Positions 46,628 to 57,315 of a stretch of DNA of 64,000 bases are shown here, one piece after another. The notes beneath the pieces are model-generated. The model was not told the DNA's origin, made no database searches, and saw only the letters and a list, made by a program, of their open reading frames with translations. Both the position numbers and the translations under genes were made by a program. Source of the stretch: Pseudoscleropodium purum (taxonomy: Eukaryota > Streptophyta > Bryopsida > Hypnales > Brachytheciaceae). Location of the stretch: NCBI GenBank assembly GCA_963969395.1, contig OZ017799.1:16060501-16124500 (forward strand), written 5' to 3'. Numbering within the stretch: position 1 is the stretch's first letter; each line of letters starts with the position of its first letter.

Positions 46628-47444
46628 GGCAAAAACTTCAAAAGCGCATAGATTTGTAGATCGATTATCAGAATGTATTATTTTTGCTAATCTTGCATTT
46701 GGAAATACCTCTATTTTTACTTTTACTTTATGGACAATGTTATTTTTATTTCGTCACCATCTTGTTCTTTTTCTACACCATCAATATTTAAAACTTGAAA
46801 ATTTAAATGAGTTTTGATAGAAGTTCAAATCTTGCTTTAATTACCAAAAAATCATTTTCAATTCTTAAAATCTTTTATGATTGAACTTATTTACAAGTGC
46901 TGAATTTTTCAGTATTTTTTTTCAATAATGAGTTGTATAGCATTATATTACAATTGAAGTTGTACACTTAGACTATTATCAAAGAAAAAATGTTAGTATT
47001 TCTCATTTGACAATAGTGTGATCACACAATTTTAGTTGTGATACAATATGGTACAATTCATTATTGGGAAAAAAACAAGTATTAAAAAAATCAACATTTA
47101 TAAATGAGTTCAATTGTAAAAGACTTTAAGAAAAAAAAACGGTATTCCGGTAATCAAAGTGGGATTTGAGCATGTGCTAAGACTCATTTGAACTTTCAAA
47201 CTTTAAATATAGATGTTGTAGTGAAGGAACAAGATGGTGATGAAGTAAAAGTAATATTTTTTTTTAAAAGAAAGGTGAAAATAAAAATATTTACAAATAC
47301 AAGAGTGATAAAAGTAATATAGTTTGATAATTGGTCAACAAATATATGTGCTTTTGCCATTTTTGCCTATAATAAATAATTACTCCCATCAGCTACCAAT
47401 TGTAAAAATAAAAGAAGTTGAAGTCTAAATGATTCAATATTAAT

Positions 47445-48370
47445 CCCTAGAGGACCAATATGAATTTTTGGTTACATAACAATTTTGGGCAAGTAGATAT
47501 CACTAGAGATTTTCATATTTTTGGCTCAAATTCAATAAAAAGTGGGAATGAGGAATATCTTTCATAAGCACTAAATTTCATAACACTTGAAAAATTATGG
47601 CCTAATATATTACTTTTCTTTATAAATAGACAGTCGAAGCTTATCAGAAAAAATCACTTTTTTCAAAAATAAAAATTTGAAATTGATTCTTTAGAGTTAT
47701 ATATATTTGGAAAGTTTTGAATCATTTCATTTTGATCAACAAGTCAAAAGTTAAGAGGATTTTTGTTTGTATGTGGTTCTAAATTCTCTACTTTAAAATA
47801 AATTTTCAAGTCTTTTATCTTATTCAATTTTCAATATTTAAAAAATAAAATAAATTCATAGAATGTAGATTGTTTATTATAACATTGCAACCATTGGGAT
47901 TGACATTTTCAATTCCATAATTACTACGTAATTTTTAACTATTTAGTATTTTGAATCATTCTCTATTATTGTCTACTTAATATTTTTTCCTATATATTGT
48001 ACAATTTCAAATGATATTAAATTTTTCAAGCATATGGCCAACTTGTCTAATAAAAAGAATCCAAAGAAGCATCACCATTTTGAACATTTTTTCACAGAAA
48101 AGCGATCTTGTAAAGTGCAATTACTTTGTTTTTCACAAGGCTAAAAAAATGATTTCAATGAATTTGAATGCTTATATTTTGCAATCCACAAGGGAGAAAT
48201 TTCTGAAATTCTTACCACATGTTCTAAAGTCAACATTTTAAAAGATCCTAGAGTTCCATGTGTCAAAAGAGAACTTTTTTTTCAAAAATTTGGTACTTAT
48301 ACCAAAAATGGCACTTTTGGGGGTGTTTTGAGTGAAAACAATCATGGATATTTAGGAATTAATATTAGCC
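47445..48370 (+). repeat. dispersed element R8, forward copy (about 0.92 kb)
   Basis: Shares a long ordered series with the reverse complement of 60295-61135: GAGATTTTCATATTTTTGGC, TATGGCCTAATAT, ATTTCATTTTGATCAAC, TTCTCTACT.TAAAATAAA, TTTTTCAAGCAT.TGGCCAACTT and GAAATTTCTGAA. About 0.9 kb, no conserved ORF. Ends are CCCTA/AGGG-like, so possibly related to the R1 type. Confidence 0.75.
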
Positions 48371-49267
48371 ACCACGATTGTTGTAGATTCATTAAGCCTT
48401 GTATGAAATCATTTCTTTTTTGGATTGAATTTCCATTTGTTAATTCAATTTAGGATTTTTGGAACTTTATTTTATACAATTCAAAATATTTTAAGACCTT
48501 TAGTAGCAATAGTGATGATACAAACAATGGTGTTTTTCCTCCTTTCTCTTTCCTTGTAGATGCTAGAATTAGGATTCAAGATCCAAGCTTATTTTCCCAT
48601 GTTCCACACTATTATGTTGCAAGGCAAGTGGAGGATCTCCACATTTATAGGGTACCTCATCAAATTAGCTTTATTTATTTGTTTATTTTTAAAACAATAA
48701 ACAAATTAGCTTTTGAGAAAACTGACAACCTTATAATCATTTGTCAATTCTCAAATGGCAACCTAGTGTAGAAACAATTAGTTCATGCCATTCCATTATG
48801 ACTAATTCTCTAAATTTTTGACATTTTTAAAGCAATCACCTTGGTATATGTATTGTTTTTCATTTTTCAATGTGGTTTTTCTAAAGATTAAGATTATTTT
48901 CATTTTTCAGTATTCAAATATATATTTTTAAACGAATCTCAATGTATTTTGTTTGGAATAGGAATCTTACAAATGGAATCAGCCTAACTCTATTGTATAA
49001 GAATATATGAAAGCAATGTGTTGAGGTTCTCCAATTAAAAGAGACTCCATCCAAAGGTACAAGTTTGAGATCACAAAAGTAATTCAAAAGCATATTGTTA
49101 CCTAGAATGTCAAGTTTTTTAGAATGTGAATTTGGAGGTAAATAAAACCTAACTTTGTTCTTTCTAAATCTCCTTCATTTATTTTACTAATGTGTCATTT
49201 AAAAAAAAATTTTAAAAATAGCTTATAGAAGAATTACCAACCTTATAAAATTTATCCTTGTTGTTTG

Positions 49268-49500
49268 TTACCGCTAAAGGAATGAGTTGGTCATCATGGA
49301 GATCATCTATTTTGGTATTGTGTAAATTGTCGGTTTAAAAAACATGCAAAAGCATTCATTGGAAGTCAAACTACTATAGATGACCTTCCCTTTTCACACA
49401 TAACTTGGAGGATGAATAGTTGCACTTTTGTTTTACATAGAGAGACTCTTTATCATTTATCTCCCGAAAAATGTTCCCATTGTTGTTTATGGATTAAGGC
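49268..49500 (+). repeat. MITE-like element R3, copy 3
   Basis: CATTCATTGGAAGTCAAACT, ACTATAGATGACCTTCCCTT, GGAGGATGAATAGTTGCACT and GTTTATGGATTAA, in the same order as at 24961. Confidence 0.65.
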
Positions 49501-49669
49501 TTATTTATTGAAGCAAAGAAAACTTAACAATTTCAAGCATTCTTTGCACACTTTTCATAAATAAATAAAAAGTAAAAAATTACCAACATCTAAAAATTTG
49601 ACAAACAATAATAACAATATGCACTTATATGAACAACTTTCTTTATAAAGCCAACAATTATAACTTGAA

Positions 49670-50011
49670 GGTGTATTTGTACTTGGTGTTAGAGGTGATG
49701 TTTGCAATGTGAATCTAATCCGAAAGTAGGTCTACATTCATTTTTCAAACCTTCAATAACAACACTTTTTAACACCACTTGCAAACATACCTTTCTTCTA
49801 GCCACATCACCTTCTCAATTAGGCACATTCATAAAAAAACTTGGCCACCCAACATCCTTAAGCAATATGTTTGCACTTAGTGTTAGGGATGATATTTGAA
49901 ATGTGAATCCAATCTAGAAGTAGGTCTAAATTTGTTCCTAAAATCCTTAGTAATAATAAATCCTTAGTAATAATAAATCCTCTTTTAACACCAAGTGTGA
50001 ACACACCTTTT
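49670..50011 (+). repeat. direct repeat pair with inverted ends
   Basis: Two units (from 49670 and 49861) share TTTG.ACTT.GTGTTAG.G, GAAATGTGAATC.AATC and AAGTAGGTCTA. The second unit also has TCCTTAGTAATAATAAA twice. Outer words GGTGT..TTGTACTTGGTGTTA and TTAACACCAAGTGTGAACAC are inverted, suggesting a small element. Low complexity. Confidence 0.55.
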
Positions 50012-50781
50012 AGCTTCCAAAGTAAAGTTTAGATCTATCTCATCCAGCCAGTACAAGTTATGTTCAACACAAAGTGACTGCCAGGTGGAGGCCACAAAAA
50101 CAAAGCTCCCTCCAAAGGCCCTCCAAAGCAGAGGAATCTTTCTCTTTTAAAGTATTTTAAAGTAGACAAGTGGCACTCTCAATGCATAGCTTCCAGAAGA
50201 CTTTTTAACTCGTGGTTTCAAGTTCATCATCATCAGTTGTCTATCTATCTATCTGTAAGATAAAAAGACTCTAGAAGTCAACCTCTGGCACGCTCTCGAG
50301 CTTCTACTTCGAGTCTCTTTTTTCTAGAAATAGATTCGTTATTTTAAGAAATGGACAAAAGGAGAGGATCCATCGCTGTAATTTGAATTAACGTAATCTC
50401 TGTAACGGAGCATCAAAATAAATTGGAATTCAATCAACTAAACTGGGGCTTATAAGATAGCGTAAGTGTTAAGCACTAGATCTAATAGATATAAGTTTCT
50501 ATAAAGTCAAGCTCTGACAATCTAAGGTAGAAAGACCTGAAACAGAGAGCAACCTAAAAATCTTCCTAAGTTAAAAATCTCCAAACAGGACCCTAAATTT
50601 TATGGATTCCAGACATGAAATGGAAGACTTCCTCAGGTTGTCCACTTCTACTACTTCTTCCACTTCCACTTTAGGTGTTTTGGTCTTCGGTAAAGGGCAT
50701 CAGGAATTGACTTCCTGAAACACTAAAAGAGGAGTACGAAACGCAACAAGCTTTGACTTCGCTTTTGTACAGTACAAGACG

Positions 50782-51284
50782 ATGACTCGAGTTCTGAAGA
50801 GGGATTCAATATCTATGGTACCGACGAGGTCTAGAAGAGAGCAAATTGCTGACCAATGGGAGAAAAACAAGCAAGGATTTTCTAGAAAAGCAAAAGATAC
50901 AACTCGACTTTAGAAATTTCATAAGGGCACCGACGTGTTCCTCGAAACAGAGTTGGAACTCTTCGGCTGAACTAGCAACGCTTGTTCAGTACAGTCAATG
51001 CACCTGGTTCTCGTCAACAGCATACATCTCTCCCAAGGAAAAGCCGAAAAGCACTCAAACAAGATGGTACTGAAATGTTATATCGCAACTTCCATGCGAA
51101 GTGCCAAAAGAGATATGATCCCAAGGAAGGCCAGAGAAACGGAAAACTGCACGGGGCACTCCCTTTTGTCAATTTTGCCCGTCCAAAATCAGGAGCGAGA
51201 GCTAATTACATACGTCCTCAACCTAACCTTGAGCATATAAGAAAACTGTATCACGACAAGAAGACCTTACTGAACGAAGTTTAG
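50782..51284 (+). other. region of overlapping short ORFs, origin unknown
   Basis: Composition is more balanced than its flanks. An ORF from 50782 reads MTRVLKRDSISMVPTRSRRE and on to a stop after 43 codons. A second frame, open to 51284, contains EMLYRNFHAKCQKRYDPKEG and a Lys/Arg-rich end. They might be exons of an unrecognised gene or a decayed element. I could not join them by convincing splice sites. Confidence 0.25.
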
Positions 51285-51670
51285 TAGTACCAAGTAACTT
51301 AATAATCAAAATGAGCAAAGTTGTGGGAGAGCCCAAGTCCCTTTTATGTATAGGTCAATTATTTAGACAAGGAGTCCAGATATTCCTGACCCCCTGTGAA
51401 TTTATCAAATATTTACTTCGATATTGGATCCTGGGCTGAGGCTGCGTCGACCACACGACTGCTCTACTCCTACAAAAGTGGAACTTATCTATAGCACTCG
51501 GCGAGGGTGGAGAAGAGTTAAGGGGGTGGAGAATCTACACATTACAAAACAAGAGGAACCGGACTGTGACAGCTATTCATTGCAAGTGGTAAATAGCTGG
51601 GCAACTGAACCACTTACCCTTGCAAATCACTGGACCCTCTCTCGAGTATTAACATCAAGGATAATTCCAA

Positions 51671-53573
51671 TCACACAATTTCCCAATCATCCAGCTCGTC
51701 CTCCTCCTCGACCTCCTCGTCGATAACAATATCATCCCCCTCCCAACCATCCAAAAGAGAAGAATCAGAAGTTGTTGCTTCTCTCCGAGATTCCTTTGCA
51801 TCATCTGTTGACGACCAAGTCAATAAGGAATGATCCTCTCCTTCCACCATCTCATTTGAATTCTTCACGTCCTCACCAATGTCTGCTACTGTCTCTTCCT
51901 GCATAGTGAAACCAGAAGAAATCAGATCCTCTTTCATGAAATCCATCATACGAAGTTGATGCTACAGAATGCAACCAGGTTACCAGAGAAGTCCCTGCAA
52001 GAACTGTTTTCAGAAGCATCCACATCAAAGAAAAAACGATTCCATCACTACAGATCAAATCCCGAGATAGATTGTCAGCAAAACAGTGCTATTGACAGCC
52101 AAAGCCGTTGCGTGACCAACAATCGACGATACACCCCCCAGGAGACGCATTAAATCCTAGGTACTCTATAATCAACGCAAGTTCTATATTAACACACGAG
52201 TTCAGAAAAATAACCTTGAAAAAAGAATCCATTAGAGAATCAGAAAAATCCAAGGACGCACAGCTGGTTTGCCCCAATTCTTGGTAGTCCTGTGGCTGGG
52301 TATGAGCTTCGACCGACTCATTGAATGGTTGCTGAGGCTGAGAATGAGCTTCAACCGGCTGATTGAGCGGTTGTTGTGGCTGGGCATGAGCTTCGACCGA
52401 TTGATTGTATGGTTGCTGAGGCCAATCCCATGCCACTTCGGCAAAAGGAAACTTGTCACCGTTCTCAAGAGATTCCACCATCAATGTTCTGCGGTTACTT
52501 AAAGCTGCATCAAGATCCTCCTTTGACTCACCTGAAAGCATCCAACCACTCGTAATGTGACCAACTGTACAAAGCTTAGCAAAGGAACCAAGTGTGCAAT
52601 TTCATCTCGACTACCTGAGGTACCCAAGATAGCGATGCCCAGGTTACAGGATATAACCTCTATTACAGCTCTTAAACTCTATTACCTCTAATAACGACAG
52701 TCGAATGTGCAAAGAGACGCCTACCAGATAATCGGCAAAGAATTTTTCAAGCAAAGGAGGGCACACAGTAGACTTTTCTGAAGTACACGTCTATAGTAAA
52801 ACTACCTTTCTTGCTCATCTTCATACAAGCCTCATCAAAAAAGTTCATGGGAGCAGCGGCTGTTGCCTGCTTGGCTGGCTGCTTAGCAACCTGCTGCTCG
52901 CCATGCACTACTTTGATATCACGTTGTTTTGGCAGGTCCACGACTTTCTCTCCAATTCCCTCATTAGGAACGATGGGGACATTCAGCAGATCTTGCACGA
53001 AATCATTGGCCTCATTAGCAAATTTACGCAACCCAGCCCCAAAGGTGTTGAATTGCACCTCAATTTCCTGTCATGTCCACATCAGACCAAACAACGTGCG
53101 TGAGAAGGGGACCACACAGCGAGCAAGTAGATAAAAACCTAGGTCCAAACGGGTCATTTTCACCTCAAGGATAGAAAAGTTCTGTGAGATGAACACCAGG
53201 AATTTCCAAACAGTTTACTGACAGCAAGGAAACCCTAACTTGGCGCGCGGTATACTCACTCTACCTGCCTTAAACTCGCGTCACCGTGACAAAACTTGAA
53301 GAATAACACTAATGGATACGATCAGAACCGTAAACAAAAAGCTCGAAAGAAAGTTCAACCCTCAGTGTAGTCCCGCTCATCTCGGATCCAATAAAACAGC
53401 TAGCTCACAGATAAAGTTCATAAAAATTTCCATGCCTGAATAATCAGAGAGGGTCCGCGCCCAGGCTCGCCCAGGTCGCAGTAAGTCTCAATTTTCTGGC
53501 ACATTCGGTCCATCCACGAAGACTCCTTAGTGGCATTACCACTGCACTTAAGTGCATACGCTTTCGGACCCAT
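51671..53573 (-). CDS. acidic protein with C-terminal ATG8-interacting-type motif (4 exons)
   Basis: Exons 53573-53436, 53067-52806, 52531-52215 and 51961-51671 join in frame to 335 codons plus stop. The first intron uses a GC donor (CAG|GCATGG); the others are GT-AG. N-terminal RMCQKIETYC and QFNTFGAGLRKFANEANDFV then QDLL recall, from memory, a little-studied plant family with a similar CQKIE...KKF...VQDLLP block; this is unverified. The middle holds three 14-residue repeats (QPQQPYNQSVEAHA and variants). The tail is strongly acidic and ends DELDDWEIV, a textbook ATG8-interacting motif (acidic residues, Trp, two residues, Val) at the very C-terminus. Function unknown; a selective-autophagy adaptor such as the plant ATI3-type proteins is one possibility. 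No signal peptide or membrane helix seen. The start is the first ATG in the open exon; a longer N-terminus is possible. Confidence 0.72.
52272..52420 (-). repeat. 42-bp in-frame tandem repeat coding QPQQPxNxxVEAHx
   Basis: Three head-to-tail units in exon 3 of the acidic protein, each with CAGCCTCAGCAACC-type starts and GTCGAAGCTCAT-type ends. Length is a multiple of three, so copy-number change keeps the frame. Confidence 0.85.
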
Positions 53574-53639
53574 CTTTAATTCCTGTTTCAAACACTGACC
53601 ATAAACGTTAACATGAGAACCCACTGTCAGTGTCGCGTA

Positions 53640-55240
53640 GATCAGCTAATGCAGCTGAAGAACAAAACAGCTACATGTCAAGATTATTAAGAGAGTTTTG
53701 CACACTACCTATTGATAATCTTCAAATCTGAAGGCAAATCACCCAACCAAGCAAGACAAAACAGAAAGAATGTCGTAAACCTAATCAAGTCGGTACAAGT
53801 AAGCATCAAAAAAATCAAAAATAGAAAACAGTAACAATGCTAATTTCGAACCTCCATTTACCAACCAAAAACCCAATCACAATTTGAAATCCTGTACATA
53901 ACGCTAATGCAATGGAAATCATTTTCAAAATTTTGGTGTAGGGACTCAACAAGTACAGAAACAATCTTTCTTGCCACCGCGAATAGAAAAAAGAGGTTAG
54001 AAAACTGTGAACAATTAAGAATGTGCCTTCCCCGGGAGAAATAAAATCGAAAGGCACCGGAAGTTGAGCGACTGTTAAACAAAAAATCAAAAATCAAAGT
54101 ATCTAAACCAAGTTCTTAAACGAATCTCTTCGACGCACCGTTTTCCCAAAAACAAGACAGGAACACTTCGTTTGTAATAATCTCGGTCAGCCGTGTCTAT
54201 ACGGAGCAACATTCTTTTCGGGAATACATGAGCACAGACTAGTGGAAATCTACGATGAGAATACAAAATTTACGCATACACACCAGGTTCAAAATGAAAC
54301 CATGAAAACCTACATAAATAGTAGATAGACTTAAAGAGGAGGACCATGTGCAACCAGAAGATAAGAATGGGAACGAAGTATAAACCCCGGAAAAAACACT
54401 ATTCCCTCACTAACCAGTAGAAAAAACTCTTCGAACAGGTAAACAAGCCTCAGAAACGGTAAAGACGGACACATGGAAAAAGTAAAAATATGCCGTACAG
54501 AGGACAACTCGTTACAGCCAATCGTTACACAAACTTCCGTAACACCATCATCGAAGCGTAATCGTCCACACAAAACACCCCGTTTGCTTCAAGGTCAAAA
54601 CCTTCTCAAACTGACACAAAAAGCAAGGACGAACACTAAGTAATTCAACATGCAAAGCAACTCACCAAAATCACCACCCGGCAGACGCAAATTCGTCGCC
54701 ACAGAGTAAAACAGTAACCTGCACAATTTACAGAGAGAATCAGAATCAGCAACAATCCGTACCAGCACCGCAATTAACCCCGACGCCCTCCACTTCCGGA
54801 GTCTCCGCGTCCTGAACTTTTCAAATACAATTCTCTTATTGATCGATTAATCAGGAACACGATACTTCCTCTTCTACGTAACTACACCGGTCCAACAACA
54901 CTCTCTCCAAACCTCTCCACTTCCGCCACAGCACCTCAATTCCCTCTACCACGCTCCTAAAAAAACGTTCACAAATGTCATAACACTAACCTCTCCATAG
55001 CAAAAACACTCACCTCTCCGTAACAAAAAAGAAATAACTTCTCTTCAGCAAAAAAAACGAACCTCACAACCTCTCTTCCCCCTTCTACGCCACCACCAAC
55101 AACAACAACAACGAAAATCGCACAGATACAGGTCGAAAACCTCCAATAGAACTACAAAGACGCAGTGGACGAATCCTCGACTCTAAGAAACCTCCGGAAC
55201 ATCCAATTGCACAGACCTCGAAAACGCTTCCTCCGGCCCG
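53640..55240 (-). promoter_or_regulatory. probable 5' UTR, intron and promoter of the acidic-protein gene
   Basis: No coding segment supportable. Composition is more balanced than the distant flanks, and a pyrimidine tract (TTGTTGTTGTTGTTG-like on the minus strand, about 55090) could be leader sequence. Exact layout not determinable. Confidence 0.3.
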
Positions 55241-55244
55241 CCCG

Positions 55245-55680
55245 ATGATCGCAAGACAAACGAAGCTACCAATTGCACATACCTCGATCCTTGGTCTCCA
55301 AAATTCGCCTCAGCGGCCGAGCCAAAGAGCACTCCCACCGCACACTTCGGGTAAGAGACAAGCCGAGAAGGTTTCAAGGCATCCTGGGAAAAAATTGGCG
55401 ATGGCGGAAGACGGAGACCCCAGAGTACCTTGGCAAACCAAACAGACAGACGGACGGCAACAACAGGACGGACCCTACTTTGAAGAGAAGAATTGTCAAG
55501 GCTTGCGACGGCCCTTCCCATCTTCCTGTCGCTAGAGAACAGTACCACCTATAATCTCGGTGTCGCACAGGACGATCGGGACAGTACCACCTTCATTCTC
55601 GGTGCCACAAGGTAGGGTCAGGACAGTACTGCCTTCCCTGCTGTCGGTCGCACAGCCGAGCCTGCCACGACGACGCTAGC
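55245..55680. other. GC-richer stretch with short repeats, no gene called
   Basis: Both strands carry open frames of 90-120 codons without recognisable motifs. Downstream, GGACAGTACCACCT and related words repeat three times (about 55540-55640). Could be promoter or decayed coding DNA. Confidence 0.3.
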
Positions 55681-55949
55681 TTGCTCTGTCACCACGGCGC
55701 CGTTCAAGTTCTAGATATGGGAACAGAAAAAAGTCGCTTTTTCGCTGGTATCTACGGGGGGTGGAGATTCTGGCGTGGGCATTTAGTGTGGGATGGATCG
55801 AGGAAGATCCTCTCCGCAGTTTGGGTTGGGTAATCTTTGGACGGGTCAGCCCTGTCAGTGAGGGGGATATATTGATGTACTCAATTTCTTTTAGCCTCAT
55901 TTTTCATTTTGTCATAAATAAGTCTAGTGTGCCCCATGTCATTTCCACG

Positions 55950-56190
55950 GTCAAAATAAAAGTAAAAATAATTTTATAATTTATAAAAACCTTGAAATTC
56001 AATAACTTTCATGCCATAAGTCAAAATGTTACAAAACAAAGCCCGTGCTTCCCTCTTCATCGAGAGTATTTTGATAATACTAAGAACATGATTAGAGGAT
56101 GCATGGACCAGGCAATCTCAATGTAAGAAACAAAACACCACAATAAACAAACATCCTAACTTAAAGATATGGATGATAATACAATAGAAG
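55950..56190 (+). repeat. dispersed repeat R6, copy 2
   Basis: CTTGAAATTCAATAACTTTC, ACAAAGCCCG, AAGAACATGATTAG and TTAAAGATATGGA follow the same order as at 3800-4060. Confidence 0.6.
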
Positions 56191-57204
56191 GTAAATATAT
56201 AATTTTCTTGGGTTTTAATCTTGTAAAGAAATGGAGGCTAAAAAGTGTAAATGGATAGTGGTAGAAATGGCAAAACATTAAAGTAGTCTTTGAAAATTTG
56301 TAGTTTTTCTCCTATGGAAAACACTCAAATTTTTTATTTTCCACCTATGAAAATTTTTGGGAAACCGAAAGGTCCTTCATTAGCCAAAGGAGGTGAAGAA
56401 TACTATAAAAAAGGTGAAGAACACAAAACAGTAGGTAACTAACAAAATAGACGTAATGTTTTATAGCTACCTTTGATTGGAGGAAGACAGATGCAAGATA
56501 GAGACTTCAAATGACCTCTTTAACATCCTGTATACAAATGAAAAATTCAACTACTCTTGCAAAAAATCATATCATTATTTGAGTAACTATATTAACTAGG
56601 TCATAGGTTAACATCTTTCTAGGGTTAAAATGCTTCTTTAACACAAAAAGTACCTATTGGGAATTTTGCATGTATCAAAGGTGGTGAGAACACATTTAGA
56701 ACCCCATGCCATTTGAACTTCCAAAACTCTTGACTAATTCCTCAAAGGTTCAAAAAATATGAAATGATTGAGGTTAGATGCTAATTTTAGTTATCCATCT
56801 TTCAAATACTCAATATTTTTAATCAAAAAGATTTTAGGGACTTTTAGTTCTTCCAAAAATATAATTGGCTATGAAATGGTCACTTTGAGGACCTCGTACA
56901 TTACACTTTACAAAATGAGGTGTTTTTCTTTTTTCTTCTTATGAGGTCTTTTTTTAACATTTTTGTTTAGGTAAAAGTTAAGCTTTACTTTCATTGGAGA
57001 GAAGAGTTGTTTTCACATTTGACTCTTTAGGATACATTCATACTATTGGGGTATACCTTGATAATGAAAGGAACAAAATAATCTAACCAAGAAAGGGGGT
57101 GAACTTGGAGGATAATATAGTGTGGTTGTTGTGAACCCTTGATTTTAGTGAGGTTGTATTTTGTCCCTCTCAAAAAGGTAGGATACTATACATGAAGGTT
57201 TGCT

Positions 57205-57315
57205 TGGGCACTCATGTGCCATAATTGAATTTCCACATCAGATTCTTTTGGGCCCATGTCACTACAAAAATGACTTGATTTATGCCAAATCTAATCTTCA
57301 TGTAGGATACTCCCA
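57205..57315 (+). repeat. dispersed repeat R4, copy 4
   Basis: GGGCACTCATGTG, TTGAATTTCCACATCAGATT, CCCATGTCAC, GACTTGATTTATGCCAAATC and TAATCTTCATGTAGGA. Confidence 0.6.

Larger units (their letters stand above)
45600..51660. other. intergenic region, pyrimidine-rich then AT-rich
   Basis: 46.08-46.45 kb is a C/T-rich tract whose 178-codon open frame is low complexity (runs of Phe, Ser and Leu) and not convincing. 46.6-50 kb is AT-rich with R8 and R3 copies. 50.2-51.6 kb is more balanced and noted separately. Confidence 0.55.

Noticed and set aside
46092..46628. 178-codon plus-strand ORF
   Set aside because: Low-complexity C/T-rich tract ending in a 51-bp tandem duplication; no domain, no splice context.
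50200..51660. LTR retrotransposon
   Set aside because: No paired LTRs, primer-binding site, or reverse transcriptase, integrase or protease motifs found.
51424..51726. 100-codon plus-strand ORF
   Set aside because: Its end is antisense to the last exon of the acidic-protein gene and the rest has no motif.
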